The notes under the pieces were generated by a model. It ran no database searches and was not told the origin of the DNA. It was given only the letters and a program-made list of their open reading frames with translations. A DNA stretch of 64,000 bases. Source: Clitopilus passeckerianus. Lineage: Eukaryota > Basidiomycota > Agaricomycetes > Agaricales > Entolomataceae. Location: the NCBI GenBank assembly GCA_944990035.1, contig CALYLX010000159.1, positions 930,001 through 994,000 of the forward strand, in the 5' to 3' direction. Shown here piece by piece: positions 34,228 to 47,006 of this stretch (positions are counted from its first letter, which is position 1; each line of letters begins with the position of its first letter). The translations under genes and the position numbers were made by a program.

Positions 34228-37200
34228 GACTTGTACAGGCCGCATAATTACAAGCTGCGAAGCCAACAGAGCAAACTCGCTATCTGCGAGGCTCTCTGCT
34301 GGCAGCTCTTTGTGGCAGCCCTTTGAGACCTGTCAAAAGCCCGAAATGAAGCAGGTCTACACACGCGAGAAGCGAAAATTACGACCAACATACACTGAGA
34401 GCTTCAATCTGCTCTATCCAGCACCTTTCAGCATTATCAGAGCTGTTACCTGATCCTCGACGCTCTCGACGAGTACACTGCTCATTATAGCGACAAGCAA
34501 GTTCGCGAGGTAATTCGCGATAGTCTATCGCTTGGACCGAACGTGAAGCTGCTGGTAACTTCACGCATCCTAAGAGAAACGAACGCGACTTTCCGGAGTT
34601 GGGCGCCAGCGTACAAGAGACTATTGGGGACGATGATGATCCAAGAGCGTACCTGGCCGAAAGGGTGGCAATCCTAAAGTCAAAACGTGACTTTGAGGTG
34701 TCGGATGAATTCTCCGAGGAAATTGTTGAACAGGTTGTCGAGGCGGCAAGCGGACGGTATGTTATTCTCCGCCCTTTACTCTTTCAACACACGCTAACAG
34801 ATAGGACCAGATATCTTGTTGCTGGGCTGGGTATGAAAATCTGGTCACTGAACAGCTCAATCTCGGAGAGCTTGAAGATACTCTTGTTAAGCTTCCAAAC
34901 GAAATTGATGACGCTTACGTTCGTGTTATGGAGCTCATCACGCAACCTACATGGAAGGCCGAAGGGAACCTGCAATGAAGGCTTTGATGTGGTTCGCTTA
35001 CGCCCATCGGCGTCTTTCTGTTCTTGAACTCCAACATGCACTCGTAACTAACCATGGGAGGAAGGAGACCAATAAATACGTTACGCTGCAATCAACAATC
35101 ACCAGCCTTTGCGCTAGACTCATAGTGGTTGAAGATATAAAGGGACACTCCCAATCCGACGAGGAGAGGAACGTATTATTCGTTCATGAGTTATAGATCC
35201 ATTGGATATCAGAGCTAAGATTGGCATTGGAGCTGTCAGACTTCACAACTCAAGAATTTTTCGGGTAGTTTCAATTCAAATATCACCGACGCGCACAAAA
35301 TGATGTTTCGACTTGCGTTGGATACCTCTCAATTACTGGAAATCAACCCTTCCTGCGCCATTTGCTTGGAACAATAGTTCGTTAAGGCAACGAAAATCGT
35401 ACCTTCCCTTCTACGACTACGCTGTGTTGAATTGGAGGCACCATGCAATTACAGACGACAAGTTGGTTCCAGAGGAAGTGACGGAATCCCTGCTAAGGAA
35501 TGTCCAAGTTTTTGGTCTCAGTTGGGACTGTACACTCAAGGAAAGGGTGGATGAAAGCGATGGCATCCCAGAACATGGCGGATCCGATATATTCCTGGGA
35601 GCTTACCATGATCAAGCCCATGTACTCCCCGCGCTATTTGATCAGATGGACGATTTTCCCGCATCCAAAAGCAAAGAACACCGTTTCATTTCTGCCCTTG
35701 CTGGTCATACTAAAGTCGTCGAAGAGCTGCTGAGAGTAAGGTGTAGGAACGGCGATTCTACCAGCAACGTCGTTACCACACTTCAGCTTGGATCCACCGA
35801 AGTCAATGCCAGGGACGATAACGGTCGAACTCCCATTTTTCAGGCAGTCACTCGTGCCAGCTATGAGTCAATCGTCCGGCTCCTGCTTGAACATGGAGGC
35901 GTTGAAGTGGAGTTGAAGGACAGAAACGGTCGGACTTCCTTATCACACGCAGTTCGACACCGCTATGAGTCAATAGTCAGACTCCTGCTTTCGCAAGGGG
36001 CCAAGGTGGATTTAAAGGACAAAAAGGGTCGGACACCCCCTTTCCTACCCAGCCGGCGATGGCAATGAGTCAGTCGTCCGGCTACTACTCGAGCACAGCG
36101 ACGCCAGGGTGAACACGAAGGACAACAATGGTTGGACTCCCTTTTTCATGCAGTCCTCGAAGGCAAGGAGGCAACTGTAAAGCTCATGCTCGAGCACGTG
36201 GATATTGAGGTGAACACAAGGGGCAAAGATGGCTGGACCCCCTTTGGTACGCCGTCCGCGACTGCAGGGTGTCAATCGTCAAGTTCCTGCTTGACCACTG
36301 GGGTATCGAGGTGAACTCCGAGTACAATAACGATAGGACTCCTTGACCTATGCGGCTCTGTGCGGCTACAAGTGGATTGTGCAGCTCCTGCTTGCTCATA
36401 AAGACGTGGAGGTGGTCGAACTCCCTTCTCATACTCGGCTGAGCAGAGCCAGAAGTCAATTACCGAGCTCTTGTTGCAGCGTGGAGTAGTTGAGGCGGAT
36501 ACAAAGGACGACAATGGCTGACACCCTTGTCGCACGGGGCTCGACAGAGCTGCGAGTCAGTCGTGCAGCTCCTGCTTGCGCATGAAGGTGTCGGTGTCGA
36601 TGTGGATTCAAAAGCCAACGATGGCCGGACTCCCCTTTCCTACGCGGTCGATCGTCAAGCTCCTGCTGAAGCATTGAGGCGTTGAGGTGGAGTCAAAGGG
36701 CAAGAATGGTCGGACTCCCTTTTGGTACGCAGTCTGCAAATGTGATGAGCCAATGGTCTTGAGTACGGAGGCGTCAAGATGAACATGAAGGACAACCACG
36801 GTAGATCTCCTTTGTCGTACCTGGCTCAATGGGATAGGACGGGCGAAGTCGTCAGGCTCCTGCTTGAACATCCAGGTGTTGACTTGAACTCGAAGGACAA
36901 CAATGGACAGACACCCCTTTCGTACGCGGCTCAGTGGGGCAAGGACTCAAATGTCAAGCTCCTGCTTGACCAAGGAGGCGTCGGAGTGGATGAAAAGGAC
37001 GATGATGGCCTGACTCCCTTTTGGCACGCAGTCTGCAATGCCAATGTGTCAACCGTCAAGCTCCTGATTGAGCACGGAGGTATCAATGCGAACAGGAAGG
37101 ACAAGAAGGGTCGGACTCCACTGGTATTTGCTGTGGTTCCAGATTTGAGGAGGGGGACCTTGCGTAAGATGTTGGACGGCAACTTCGAGTCCATTGTCGA

Positions 37201-37515
37201 GCTTTTGCTGAAGCATGGGAGCGTCGAGGTGAAATGAAAGACAACAGTGGTAGGTTCGCCATGTCACACGCTGCTTACAGGGGATGGGAGTCAATCAACA
37301 GGCTCCTGCTTGAGCATGGAGGCGTTGAGGTGAACACAAATGACGACAGTGGTCAGACTCCCCTTTCATACGCGGTTCGCAGGCGGGATGAGGACTCGGA
37401 GTCAATCGTCGAGCTCCTGCACATGATGAGGCGGATTCGGAGCGCAGTGTGTCAGGGCGATAGATCTATGTCTCTACTATTCTGTTGTGCGATATTCGTG
37501 CCGGTATTTTGGTAA
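34228..37515 (+). pseudogene. NACHT-ankyrin pseudogene, paralogue of the gene at 18-24 kb
   Basis: The piece begins inside the NACHT domain (at YKLR..QSKLAI, matching exon 19436-20002 of the intact gene), so the membrane segment, linker and P-loop exons are absent. It keeps the Walker B-like CYLILDALDEY (near 34445), the LLVTSRIL block, the ELQHALVTNHG block (35020) and intron positions like those of the intact gene. Stops and frame changes occur near 34326, 34395, 34590, 34870-34970, 35200-35320, 36040, 36340, 36520, 36680 and 37235. Ankyrin units are recognisable to about 37400, but they differ from one another, unlike the homogenised array of the intact copy. It is unlikely to be expressed as one protein; the open piece 36779-37237 could encode at most a short ankyrin fragment. 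Confidence 0.85.
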
Positions 37516-37730
37516 CAGTGGAGATCGTAGGGTGTACTCAATCGATCTAGGATATCTATCTCAGCTCTTTTATGTATGTTCTTCCCGCACAATTCGAAGT
37601 GACAAATCTCAATTGACGCGGACAACTGAGTCGTAATACCGAAGGTCGAAAAGTCGACGTCGCTAACTCGGGCGAAACATATGTATTAGGTGGTTCTGTT
37701 CAACAGCAAAGACTACTACCCGACACTAAC

Positions 37731-38383
37731 TCAGGCATTTGCTCGCTTGATAACAAACACTTCGTATGTCGGGTAACGCGGAGGATAGGATGGCTGGACG
37801 ATCAAAGGGCGAACCTTAATCTAACCAAGTTGTTAGACACGTTCAAGGTTATCAGCACGAAACCAATTGAAGGGCCTACCTGCTTCTGGTGGGGGTCGTT
37901 AAAGTCGGCTACCCATCCACGGCTCTGATCAGGGCGGACAATGCTGAATTTGAGATGGTCGTGTCAGTAACTAAACACCATAAGTGTGGCCAACACGTAC
38001 ATAAAACAGTCCTGCCCCATTTGTGGGACCTCTATAATCCTCCATTTACCAGCTTGAAGTTGTTCTTCTTCCGTCAAGAAGGCCCACAGCAAATGGTCGT
38101 CATCGCCGACGTCAGCCTTGTTATTCTTGAGCTTATATTTGCCACCCCCGACGTGCTCGATGGTCCACTAACATAGGTAGAAGGGCCACTTTAGCTATGG
38201 CCGGTCGTAACAAAGCCAAATTTCACGACTCACGGTGGAAATGGGCGTGGAAGGATTATTGGTGTAAATGCCCTTGGGTCGCAAAGACTTGTCTTCAGCA
38301 GGCTTACGACCGACATGGAAGCCTGAAGCTTTGCTGAAGATGTGGTATTCGCTAGATGGAAGTATTCTGCGGGCCCCGGACAT
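37731..38383 (-). CDS. Beta-trefoil serine protease inhibitor, I66 (cospin/cnispin) type
   Basis: Four exons: 38383-38234, 38167-38001, 37943-37880, 37820-37731 (introns 57-66 nt), 156 aa. The signature YHIFSKASGFHVGRKPAEDKSL near the N-terminus, then GIYTN, a W.IE step, a GGGKYKLKN repeat and a third W.I step follow the three-fold pattern of basidiomycete I66 inhibitors, which block trypsin-like serine proteases through one exposed loop. There is no signal peptide, so it is probably cytosolic. The short start at the ATG 38383 is chosen because upstream codons in frame lack another ATG. A defensive role against grazers is family knowledge; target specificity cannot be read here. Confidence 0.75.
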
Positions 38384-39242
38384 GTTGGAGATATGGAGCA
38401 CTGCTGGGGGACGGAAGTTGCTTGGGTTACTGACGAGGGAGGCTTGGGAAGGAGGGACTGGTAATATACCTCTTCCTTACTTAGTTCTTTTGTAATGGGA
38501 AATCCTGCGTCCCAAATCGTTAGGTTACGGAGTCCACTGCCATGACCTCAAGCTAAATATGAGAGCGCAATAAAGGCGTGTAGCGCTCGATCGAAGTCAA
38601 GATTTGGCTTTCTGGAAGCTTCCAATGACATTGGCCAAGCTATTCAAGCTGCCGTGGTTGGCGGAATGCTTCATCGGCCGGGCTCAAGCTCCACATCCTC
38701 GACGGCCTGCGCTCCTGCAGGTATCCGGTGAAGTATTTCGAGAAAATTAACGCCCAAACAGCTGTCAGAGAGCCTCAAGCAGCCGGCTCCTTCCAGCACA
38801 CTGGCAGGAAGTATCAAGTCTGGTTCGGGTAGCGGATTAGCATCAGGCCAATGCCAATACTAGGCGCTAGTTTGTGTCATTCCTGACGTCACTAAGCCTT
38901 CTACAAGGTGGCTTAGGTTGCCCACATTCCTGGAGAACGCAAACAACATTACTTCCGGCGCTGGAATCAACAACATCAAGGATGGCATGCGCAGGTGAAC
39001 CGACGAGTCAATTCAACTGCAGTTGGAAGACATATGGCGGCTTGCAGATTCATTAAAAGGCATCCAGACGAAATTGAGTTGTGAGCTGTCCCGGGCTGAT
39101 GGATTTTTGTCCGTTTTGCACAAGACAAGGTTGCAGCTGAGCGTTCGTCTGATTACGTTGCCGTTCCCTGATTTGTCCGCTTGTTCCCGGCTTTCCTTGG
39201 CCAAATGGGACACTTTCTGCAGCATGTGGCTGTGCCAAAAAT
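38384..39242. other. Intergenic region between inhibitor and PWP2
   Basis: Divergent promoters of the inhibitor and PWP2 should lie here. No gene or clear TATA element seen. Confidence 0.4.
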
Positions 39243-42200
39243 ATGAAAGCGAACTACAAGGTCAGTCGAGCAACCAATCTCCCTGCATCCTACAAACTCA
39301 CATCATCTGCCAGTTCTCCAACATATGCGGTACGGTATACAAGCAAGGAAATGTCGTATTCACCTCGGATGGAAATTCCTTGCTGAGTCCGGTCGGGAAT
39401 CGAGTTTCAGTCTTTGATCTCGTCAAGTGAGTGCTTTTTCCGAGAGGTTTGCGCAAAATCCACATGGTCCTAACCAGTTTATAGCAACAAATCCTTCACA
39501 TTCCCATTTGAGAATCGGAAGAATATTGCAAGGATAGCACTGAGCCCTCACTCTAACCTTCTCATCTCCGTAGACGAAGGTTAGTACCCTCAATTCCAGC
39601 CCTCAAAATTTGCCAACAATCTAACCGACCCACAGACGGCCGTGCCCTGCTCGTAAACTTCCGCCGTGGCGTTGTTTTGCACCATATCAACTTCAAAAAG
39701 CCTGTCCGCGACATCCAATTCTCACCTGACGGAAAATTCATTGCCCTCACACATGGGTCGCACATCCAAGTTTGGAAGACGCCAAACCACCTTGTTAGGG
39801 AGTTTGCGCCATTTGAGCTGTATAGAACTTATACTGGACACCACGACGAGGTGCTGAGCATTCACTGGTCGGTGGATTCAAAATGCTTCATATCTACGTC
39901 GAGGGATATGACTGCCCGACTCTTCACACTCGATCCGCTGGAGGGGTTCAGACCGAAAACTTTTGCGGGACATAGAGATGCAGTTCTCAATGCGTACTTC
40001 TCTGCAGATGGTGCTGCGGTATGTCTGTTTTCTTTCCTGTTATTTTCACTTAACCCAACTGCTTGAAATAGATATACACCGTTGGGAGAGACGGCGCTGT
40101 ATTCGCCTGGCGAGCAAAACCCTCATCCTCCTCAGACGATGAAGACGAAGACATGGATTCTTCTTCCGACTCTTCTTCCTCGTCCACCTCCTCTGCCAAG
40201 CCAAAAACCATTGGCATAAAAATCGCTCAGACCCGCTGGGGCATCTTCAAGAAACATTACATCTCCCCCGGCTCTGATAATTCAAAAGGCTCCGTGCCAC
40301 TCCACCACACAAAAATAACGACAACATCCTACCACCCCGCCTCCTCCCTCCTTATATGCGGGTTCTCGACTGGTATATTCACTCTACACACCCTCTCCGC
40401 TTCCACTACACACTCCACACTGGACCCGATACACACGCTATCGATATCAAATCAAAAGCTCACCTCGGTGGTGATTAGCCCAAGTGGTGAATGGCTAGGT
40501 TTCGGAAGCTCGACCATGGGTCAACTAGTGGTGTGGGAGTGGCAGAGTGAGAGTTATGTCTTGAAGCAGCAGGGTCACTGGGGAGAGATGACTTGCTTGT
40601 CTTACTCCCCCTCATCATCTTCTGGGTCTTCCTCGAGTGGACAAGAAATAATCGCCACCGGGTCTTCCGACGGCACACTCAAACTATGGACACCCCAGTC
40701 TGGGTTCTGCTACCTCACATTCTCCACCCATACATCTACCATCTCCTCTCTCGTCTTCTCCCCCAATGGATCAGTCCTCTTCTCAGCCTCCCTAGACGGA
40801 ACCGTCCGCGCATGGGACCTCATCCGCTACCGCAACTTCCGCACATTCACCTCCCCCACCCCAACCCAATTCTCCTGCCTCGACGTCGACCCATCAGGAG
40901 AAGTCATCGCCGCGGGCTCATCTACCAACTTCGAAGTTTACCTATGGTCAGTCTCCAGTGGGAGGCTGATTGACGTCCTCGCGGGCCATGAAGGACCGGT
41001 ATCGAGTTTAGTCTTCGAGACTTCAACAACGAGTGGTGGGTCTGGAGCTACGGCGGGTACGGGAGGTGGAGGGTTGATTACGGGGAGTTGGGATGGGACG
41101 GTCAAGTTGTGGACTGTGTTTTCGAGGACGAGGAATGTGGAGACTGTAGAGTTGGGCTCGGATGTTCTGGCCCTTGCTATTCGGCCGGATGGAGGCGAGG
41201 TCGCGGTGGCTACACTCAATGGTAGCATCACGTTCTTCAGCTTGGAAGGAGGGGGGTTGAAGCAGACCAACGTTATTGATGGAAGAAGGGACATCAAGGG
41301 TGGAAGGTTGACCTCCGAGAGGACGACGAAAGGAGGAGGAAAATGCTTCACATCCCTGACGTACACCGCGGATGGGAAATGCCTCCTTGCAGGCGGGAGG
41401 AGCAAGTGGGTCTGCCTGTACGACGTCCGTGAAGGCGAAGGCGTCTTGGTTCGGCGGTTCCAGGTGTCCGACAACTTGGCACTGGACGGTGTTTCCGACT
41501 ACGCTGATTCGAGGCGGGTGAACGAGGCTGGGATTCCACTGGGCGAGATTGATACGCGAGGCGAGGAGGAAGAGTTGGTTGAGAGGCTGGATGCGGGGTT
41601 ACCTGGCGCGAAGGAAGGTGTGATAGGCAAGGAGGGAGATGGAGGGAGGAGGAGGTATAAGCAGGAGGTCAAGACGAACTGTGTTAGGTTCAGTCCGGGT
41701 GGAAGGGAGTGGGCCGCTGCGTCGACCGACGGTCTCTTGCTGTATTCCTTGGATTCACCTTTCGCTTCTGGGTCAAGCTCGACATTTGCTCCTACATTTG
41801 GCGATAACACCAATATCAGCTCTGGGGCAACCTTTGACCCGTACGCACTTTCACTGGACCTAACACCTCAATCCGTTCTTTCGGCCTTGCAGCAAGGGGA
41901 ATACCTCTCCGCGCTAGTGGGTGCACTAAACCTCAACGAACGAAGCCTTATCGCGAGGGTGTTCTACTCCATACCAGTAGGAGAGGTCGGACTGGTAGCG
42001 AGGCAGGTGGGCTTGAAAGAAGCAGTCAGGTTATTGAGGTTCGTCGGGAGTGAGGTTGGAGAAGGCGGTGTTGCTATGGCTTCCCTTGGTCCCACTCAGG
42101 AAGGTGAAGGGAAGAAGGGTAGTGCAACTACGGTTGCAACAAAAAGTCCACATTTGGAATTTGGTCTGAGATGGATTCTGGCGTTATTGAGGGTGCATGG

Positions 42201-42505
42201 GAGAAGGTTGAAGCAGGCGAGGGGAGTAGGAAGAGAAGCAGCTGGGGAGAGTGCGAGTGTGTTGAGGGTTGTTCGAAGGAGTTTGGGGGACTGTGAGGAG
42301 GGCGTTGGGAAGATGTGAGTGTGATTGATCTTTCTCCCATTTTTTGCTCTTCTCGCTCTTTATGGTCAGTGCTGATATGAGTATTTTACACAGATGTGAT
42401 GAGAATACGGCGATGCTGGGATTCTTGTTGGATCAGCAGGAGAAGAAGAAGGAGGAGGCTGAGAAGCAGAGTGCGGAGGGAATGGATGTTGAGACGGATC
42501 TATAG
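39243..42505 (+). CDS. PWP2: Periodic tryptophan protein 2 (U3 snoRNP/SSU processome subunit UTP1)
   Basis: Exons 39243-39260, 39314-39426, 39485-39579, 39636-40018, 40072-42314 and 42394-42505 give 987 aa. The 18-nt first exon was chosen because MKANYK spliced to FSNICGTVYKQGN matches the conserved PWP2 N-terminus. Fourteen or so WD40 repeats fill most of the protein (ISVDEDGRALLVNF, IQVWKTPNH, WSVDSKCFISTSRD, GSWDGTVKLW, RPDGGEVAVATLNG), followed by the C-terminal Utp12-type helical domain (QQGEYLSALVGALNLNERSL). A Ser/Asp-rich insert (about residues 230-255, SSSSDDEDEDMDSSS) interrupts the propeller, as in other fungi. It nucleates the UTP-B complex for 18S rRNA maturation in the nucleolus. 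This is the intact source for the three decayed copies upstream. Confidence 0.95.
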
Positions 42506-43068
42506 TTCTCGGACCTTAGGTGAATGGAGAATCCAAGAGAGTGCGCGTGACTACTGCTGAAATGTATTCCATGGCGTTAGCAACAATAATTACGGGCCGA
42601 TGATAACGTCTTGGCCTTGCAGTCCTTTTCTTGGAATTCCGCTGTTGATACCACGTTTCAGAGCTACCATAGAACCACTGGCAAGAGCGACGAGGGATAT
42701 TACCAAACTAGCACAATGGATCGAGAGTACAAGTTGAAATACATTCACAACTCATCCAACCGCTGCCTAGAATAATGAATTGCCAATGATAGGTGTACGA
42801 CACTTCTTGATCTGTCCGCCATTCAAGGTGATGCTAACCCCATCACGTAATCACATTACCGCCGTCGACCTGACGGTCTCGCGCAAATTCATCGCCGTTG
42901 GGCGGCAACACCGCAGCAATCCCATTCAACGCACTCAAAGGGACGACCAAGCGCCAGCTCACGACTCTGGACGCGTCGGAGGACGTTTAACTACTTGACA
43001 AACCGAGCAAGTTTCATTTCCACGACGTTTGCTTTACGACGAGCTGGTATTGACGACGCCACCTTTCA
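42506..43068. other. Intergenic region
   Basis: Between PWP2 and the fucosyltransferase-like gene. No supported gene. Confidence 0.4.
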
Positions 43069-44748
43069 ATGGAATTATGGAGAAGCATATCCCGTCGACT
43101 TACGGACAGCCCAGACCGTCGATACTCAGAAGAAGATTATGAACTTCTTGGAGGTTCTGAAGATATTCCTCCCTCCCCACACTTACCACACCATCACTCG
43201 ACCCCATCCATTCGGCACCCCCACCGACTGCGACGTTCAAAATTTCGGAAATGCTTACATCTATGTCTACATGGATGGACATTGAAGCGCCTATTCATGC
43301 TTGTAGCTCTTGCACCTGTGCTGTTGGTGCTGGCTATCCTAATTTGGGGAGGAATACCGCCTAGTTTTCGAGATATCCGTGAATTCGAGAGCCTGCTTCC
43401 GCAGCATCGGTATCACAAGGAAAACAATACCAGCGCTGTACCAGTGGAGAGGCGGATGTTTCTGAGATTTCCAGATCACTTATGGGGACATGGGTTGAAT
43501 AACATCTTGCAGGAGGCGTGAGTCCCCTCTCTCGCCAATATTTTCGGACCAGAAGTCACTAACGGAAGTAACTCTGTAGCCTCCTACTATCTTACATGGG
43601 TCTCGCAACCAACAGGACGTATGTCTTTGAAGACTACGTCTGGTCACACCTTCCCGCTCCCTACACCCTCTATGACTTCTCCCTCCGACCAACCCGAATA
43701 CCCCTGAACGCATTTATCTCAGGACCCTCCGCTGGATCTCCCTTACCTCCAAATTATTCAAAAGACCTAGTCGCTGTCAGTGCGCGGTATTTCGAACAAG
43801 TATGCCCTCCATCAAAAAGGAAGATAGTGAACAGTGAAGGAACACCGACGCAGGGAGAAGGGAAGGAGATTGTAGACTGGTGGGTCGCGAGATTGACGGC
43901 GCCAAGTGTAGCCAACCAGGAATGCGTTGAAGTCGTCGGTGACGGCGGTGGTCGAATATTCGATTTCGAGTAAGCTTGGCATCATGCATCTGGTCGTGGT
44001 ACAGAATAAGAGAGCTGACGTATTTTCGTGTTATTCCAGCTTCTTTGGTTCATCAAGAATTCTCTCCCTCTACCCCTCCCTCCGACAGTCCCCGATTCTC
44101 ACCTCATTCCAGTGGTCTCCCCTAGTGCACTCAACCATCCTGCGTAACTTTCCCCTCCTGCAACCATCCTCCGCATTCTCCCTGTACAACTTCTCCGCCT
44201 CAGGCACCCTCACAGGCCTCGTCGCGGTGCATATCCGCCGAGGCGACTACCGCCGTCACTGTCCCAGACTCGCAAAATGGGGTGCCAAATGGAACGGCGT
44301 GAATGAGTGGGAAGGCTTGGAGGATAAATTCGAGCCTCCACCAAGACCAGAGCCAGGGAAAGGAAAGCAGACAGAGGAAGAAGAGAAAGCTTACCTCGAC
44401 TACTACATGGAGCATTGTCTTCCTTCCCAAGAACAAATCGTCTCCCGTCTACATGCGATCCGTCAAGCCAATCCCACCCTTCGGCGGGTGTACGTCCTGA
44501 CCAACGGATGGGTCTGGTGGCTGAGCGGCCTAAAATCCAAGCTCCTGGCTGATGGGTGGGAGGACCTCAAATCCACGCTTGACCTCCAGATGGATCCTAA
44601 GCAGAAGGAGGTGGGTGCGGCAGTGGATATGGCGATCGCGGAGAGGGCGGAGGTGTTTGTGGGGAATGGGTTTTCGAGTTTAAGCTCGAATATTGTAATG
44701 TTGAGGATGGCGAGGGGTGTTCCGGAAGGTAGGAATCGGTTCTTGTAG
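43069..44748 (+). CDS. Fucosyltransferase-like (HIRRGDY family) type II membrane protein
   Basis: Exons 43069-43517, 43580-43969 and 44040-44748 give 515 aa in phase. The cytoplasmic N-terminus (about 70 residues, basic) is followed by a single membrane anchor (LFMLVALAPVLLVLAILIWG, about 76-95), so the catalytic part should face the Golgi or ER lumen. The luminal part has HLWGHGLNNILQEA early, HIRRGDY in the last third, and a C-terminal VFVGNGFSSLSSNIVMLR. These are the nucleotide-sugar-site features of the GT-B fucosyltransferase superfamily (O-fucosyltransferase / NodZ-like). Which acceptor it uses is not visible. The gene is probably single-copy and its frame is intact. Confidence 0.8.
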
Positions 44749-45265
44749 GAAATAGAGAGGGACCATCTATTATTCAACGGGGTTCTGTACGTATACCTAT
44801 AATTATACCTAGACCACGAAAAAGAGACTCGTAGGAGTGATGGGTTCTAATGAAGATGTCCTGGATAAAGCGAGTCTCCTTAACTGATATAGCCAGACGA
44901 CGGTACTACAATTGTGTTTGATTCCAAATCCCAAACCCGCATTGATCAAAAGTCCACAGTTGCGCCACCGCGCGACTTTCGTGAGTTCGCCGCTACTCCA
45001 GAATAGCTCCCGCCCTCCCAAATCAGTGACACGATCCTCTCATCATCCCAGGCACCCATATCCTAAGAATTCTTGGTGCCTTCAATGGTATTGGAGTCGT
45101 TTGAATTACGAGTGACGTCAGGTCATCTGCTTTCCTTCGTATCGTGACTTCCTCCTGACCACCGCAATATATAAGGCTACGAAGCGGCTGTCCATTCTTC
45201 ATAGTCAACGACTGCGAACCCACTGAATTTTGACTATCTGACTCATCCAATAACTAACAACCACA
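44749..45265. other. Intergenic region with a TATA element
   Basis: TATATAAG at 45168-45175 lies 92 bp before the ATG at 45266 and probably belongs to that small gene. Confidence 0.5.
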
Positions 45266-45592
45266 ATGTTCCGTACCATCGTCCGTCGTAATGTTGCCAA
45301 CCCCGGATACAACAAATTCATGGGTGGTGCCCAAGGTGGTTCCGGAAGTGGGCCGCAAGGGAAAAATAACCCTGTGAGTGCCGTCTTTGGCTGTGCCGGT
45401 TGAAGAGCTACGGCTCAAATCCCGACGTAGTTGATGTTTATGGCTGGAGCTGCTGGCCTCACGGCATTGGCATATTTTTGGGGGTTCCGGGATGTTGACA
45501 GAAGGCATATCAACGACGGTGTGTATTTTCAGTTTAAGTACACTGGTTGGAATTTGTCTGACAGGTTTATAGGCAAGCCTGCAAAGAATTAA
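45266..45592 (+). CDS. Small probable mitochondrial single-TM protein, 71 aa
   Basis: Three exons, 45266-45373, 45431-45518 and 45573-45592, keep phase and encode 71 aa. The N-terminus MFRTIVRRNVANPGYNKF is basic and amphipathic like a mitochondrial presequence; a Gly/Ser/Gln-rich linker follows, then one hydrophobic segment (LMFMAGAAGLTALAYFWGF) and a short basic tail. A TATA box is placed correctly. The small size, presequence and single TM suggest an inner-membrane accessory subunit of a respiratory or ATP synthase complex, but I cannot match it to a named subunit. Confidence 0.65.
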
Positions 45593-46990
45593 GAGCCCGA
45601 AAGGAGTGGAAAGAAGGGAAACGTACCAATTTTACTTATTTTACCTTGATCAATGTACACTAGTAAAACAATGAATCAGCATGCACATCCCAAACCTTTT
45701 CGAAGTTGATCTAGAAAATCTGAAGACTACGCTGTGACGCGAGCGTTCTCCAATTGATAGATGTTGAAGAGTTCAAGTTTCTGGACGAGCGAACATCTGA
45801 AACTCGAACTCCTGGAATGGATACCAACCTGGGGGCCATTTTACCAGAGCGGTGGATTTTTGAATTCTGGTGAACGTAAGGAAGCTAGGTGGAGAGAGAT
45901 ATCATAAGCCAAAGCGCCATCAGGACGGCCTGCCAAGCGCCACTCCATCTGCAAGTAGCCGCGGTCAGTGTAAATTGTGGTAGTAAAAACGTGCAACATT
46001 CTAAGCGGCGGCTCCGTCTCTCCTTCTCTCCGTGCTGTTCTTTGGAAAATGTCTCTGCACTCTCACAGTCAAGGAGGCCACTAATACTGGTAGTCCCACC
46101 ATAATATTCAACCACCATAGGCACAAGCCAATGAACACATACATTGCGATCGTATTTGAACTCAGAAAAGCCGACCAGTTGCCATATGTCCGAAAACATA
46201 CGGAAATTTTGGAAAATGTGTTTTTTGGCCCTATATCAACAAAGCATGGCCAAATAGCGGAAGCCAGTTAGCGAAAGTGTAAATCCTGCCGTGGAGCTCC
46301 CGCTTCCTTCGAGGCAGAGCCTCATGCGGGTTCCTATATACACTAATTACAGGTGCCAAAAACTATCCCAGCGGGTCCCGCCTTCCACGGGCATCACGAA
46401 GGTCCCGACCGCCTTCGATGGATGAAAACTGAAGCCTCGGCAGCATGGGATCGACCCTGAACTGCATCGAATCGGCGGCATTTTTGAGTTCAATTAAACT
46501 TTAGAGGTGCAATTGAATCGCAGCCCTTCCAGTAGGCTACTGAATCATGATCAATACTATCTCCGAGTGTTCAAAGAATGTCGCCGGTGTTTGATATCCA
46601 GCGACTTCACGAACTCAAAGGTATTGAAGATTTGACTGCAACACAATGTCAAAGTCGCGGGATGCCAGTTGGTTGATGGCGAGACGGGGTTGCCGAAAAG
46701 TAGCTCTCGCGATCATGTCTCGTCGCAACCAGAATTTATCGCGTCCCCTCATGCAGGGTTCCTGCATCATGCCAGATTTTACCTAGCGTAGTTTCATTCT
46801 CTGTCGTAAACCTAACGGAAGAATATATATTGTCTGCATTCATCGTAGCATCTGCCGGCTCTCGTCTTTCCGCAACCTCGACCTGGACCATCACCTGAGC
46901 TACTTAGGAGGTAACCCATGAGTTCGTTCTCTGAAGCATAACACCGCTTCTACCGCTCATTTCCTCCTGCCATCATCAACATTGTTAGCT
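45593..46990. other. Intergenic region
   Basis: No gene supported. Short frames at 45885-46270 on both strands show no domain. Confidence 0.4.
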
Positions 46991-47006
46991 CACCAGTTTC
47001 CTACAT

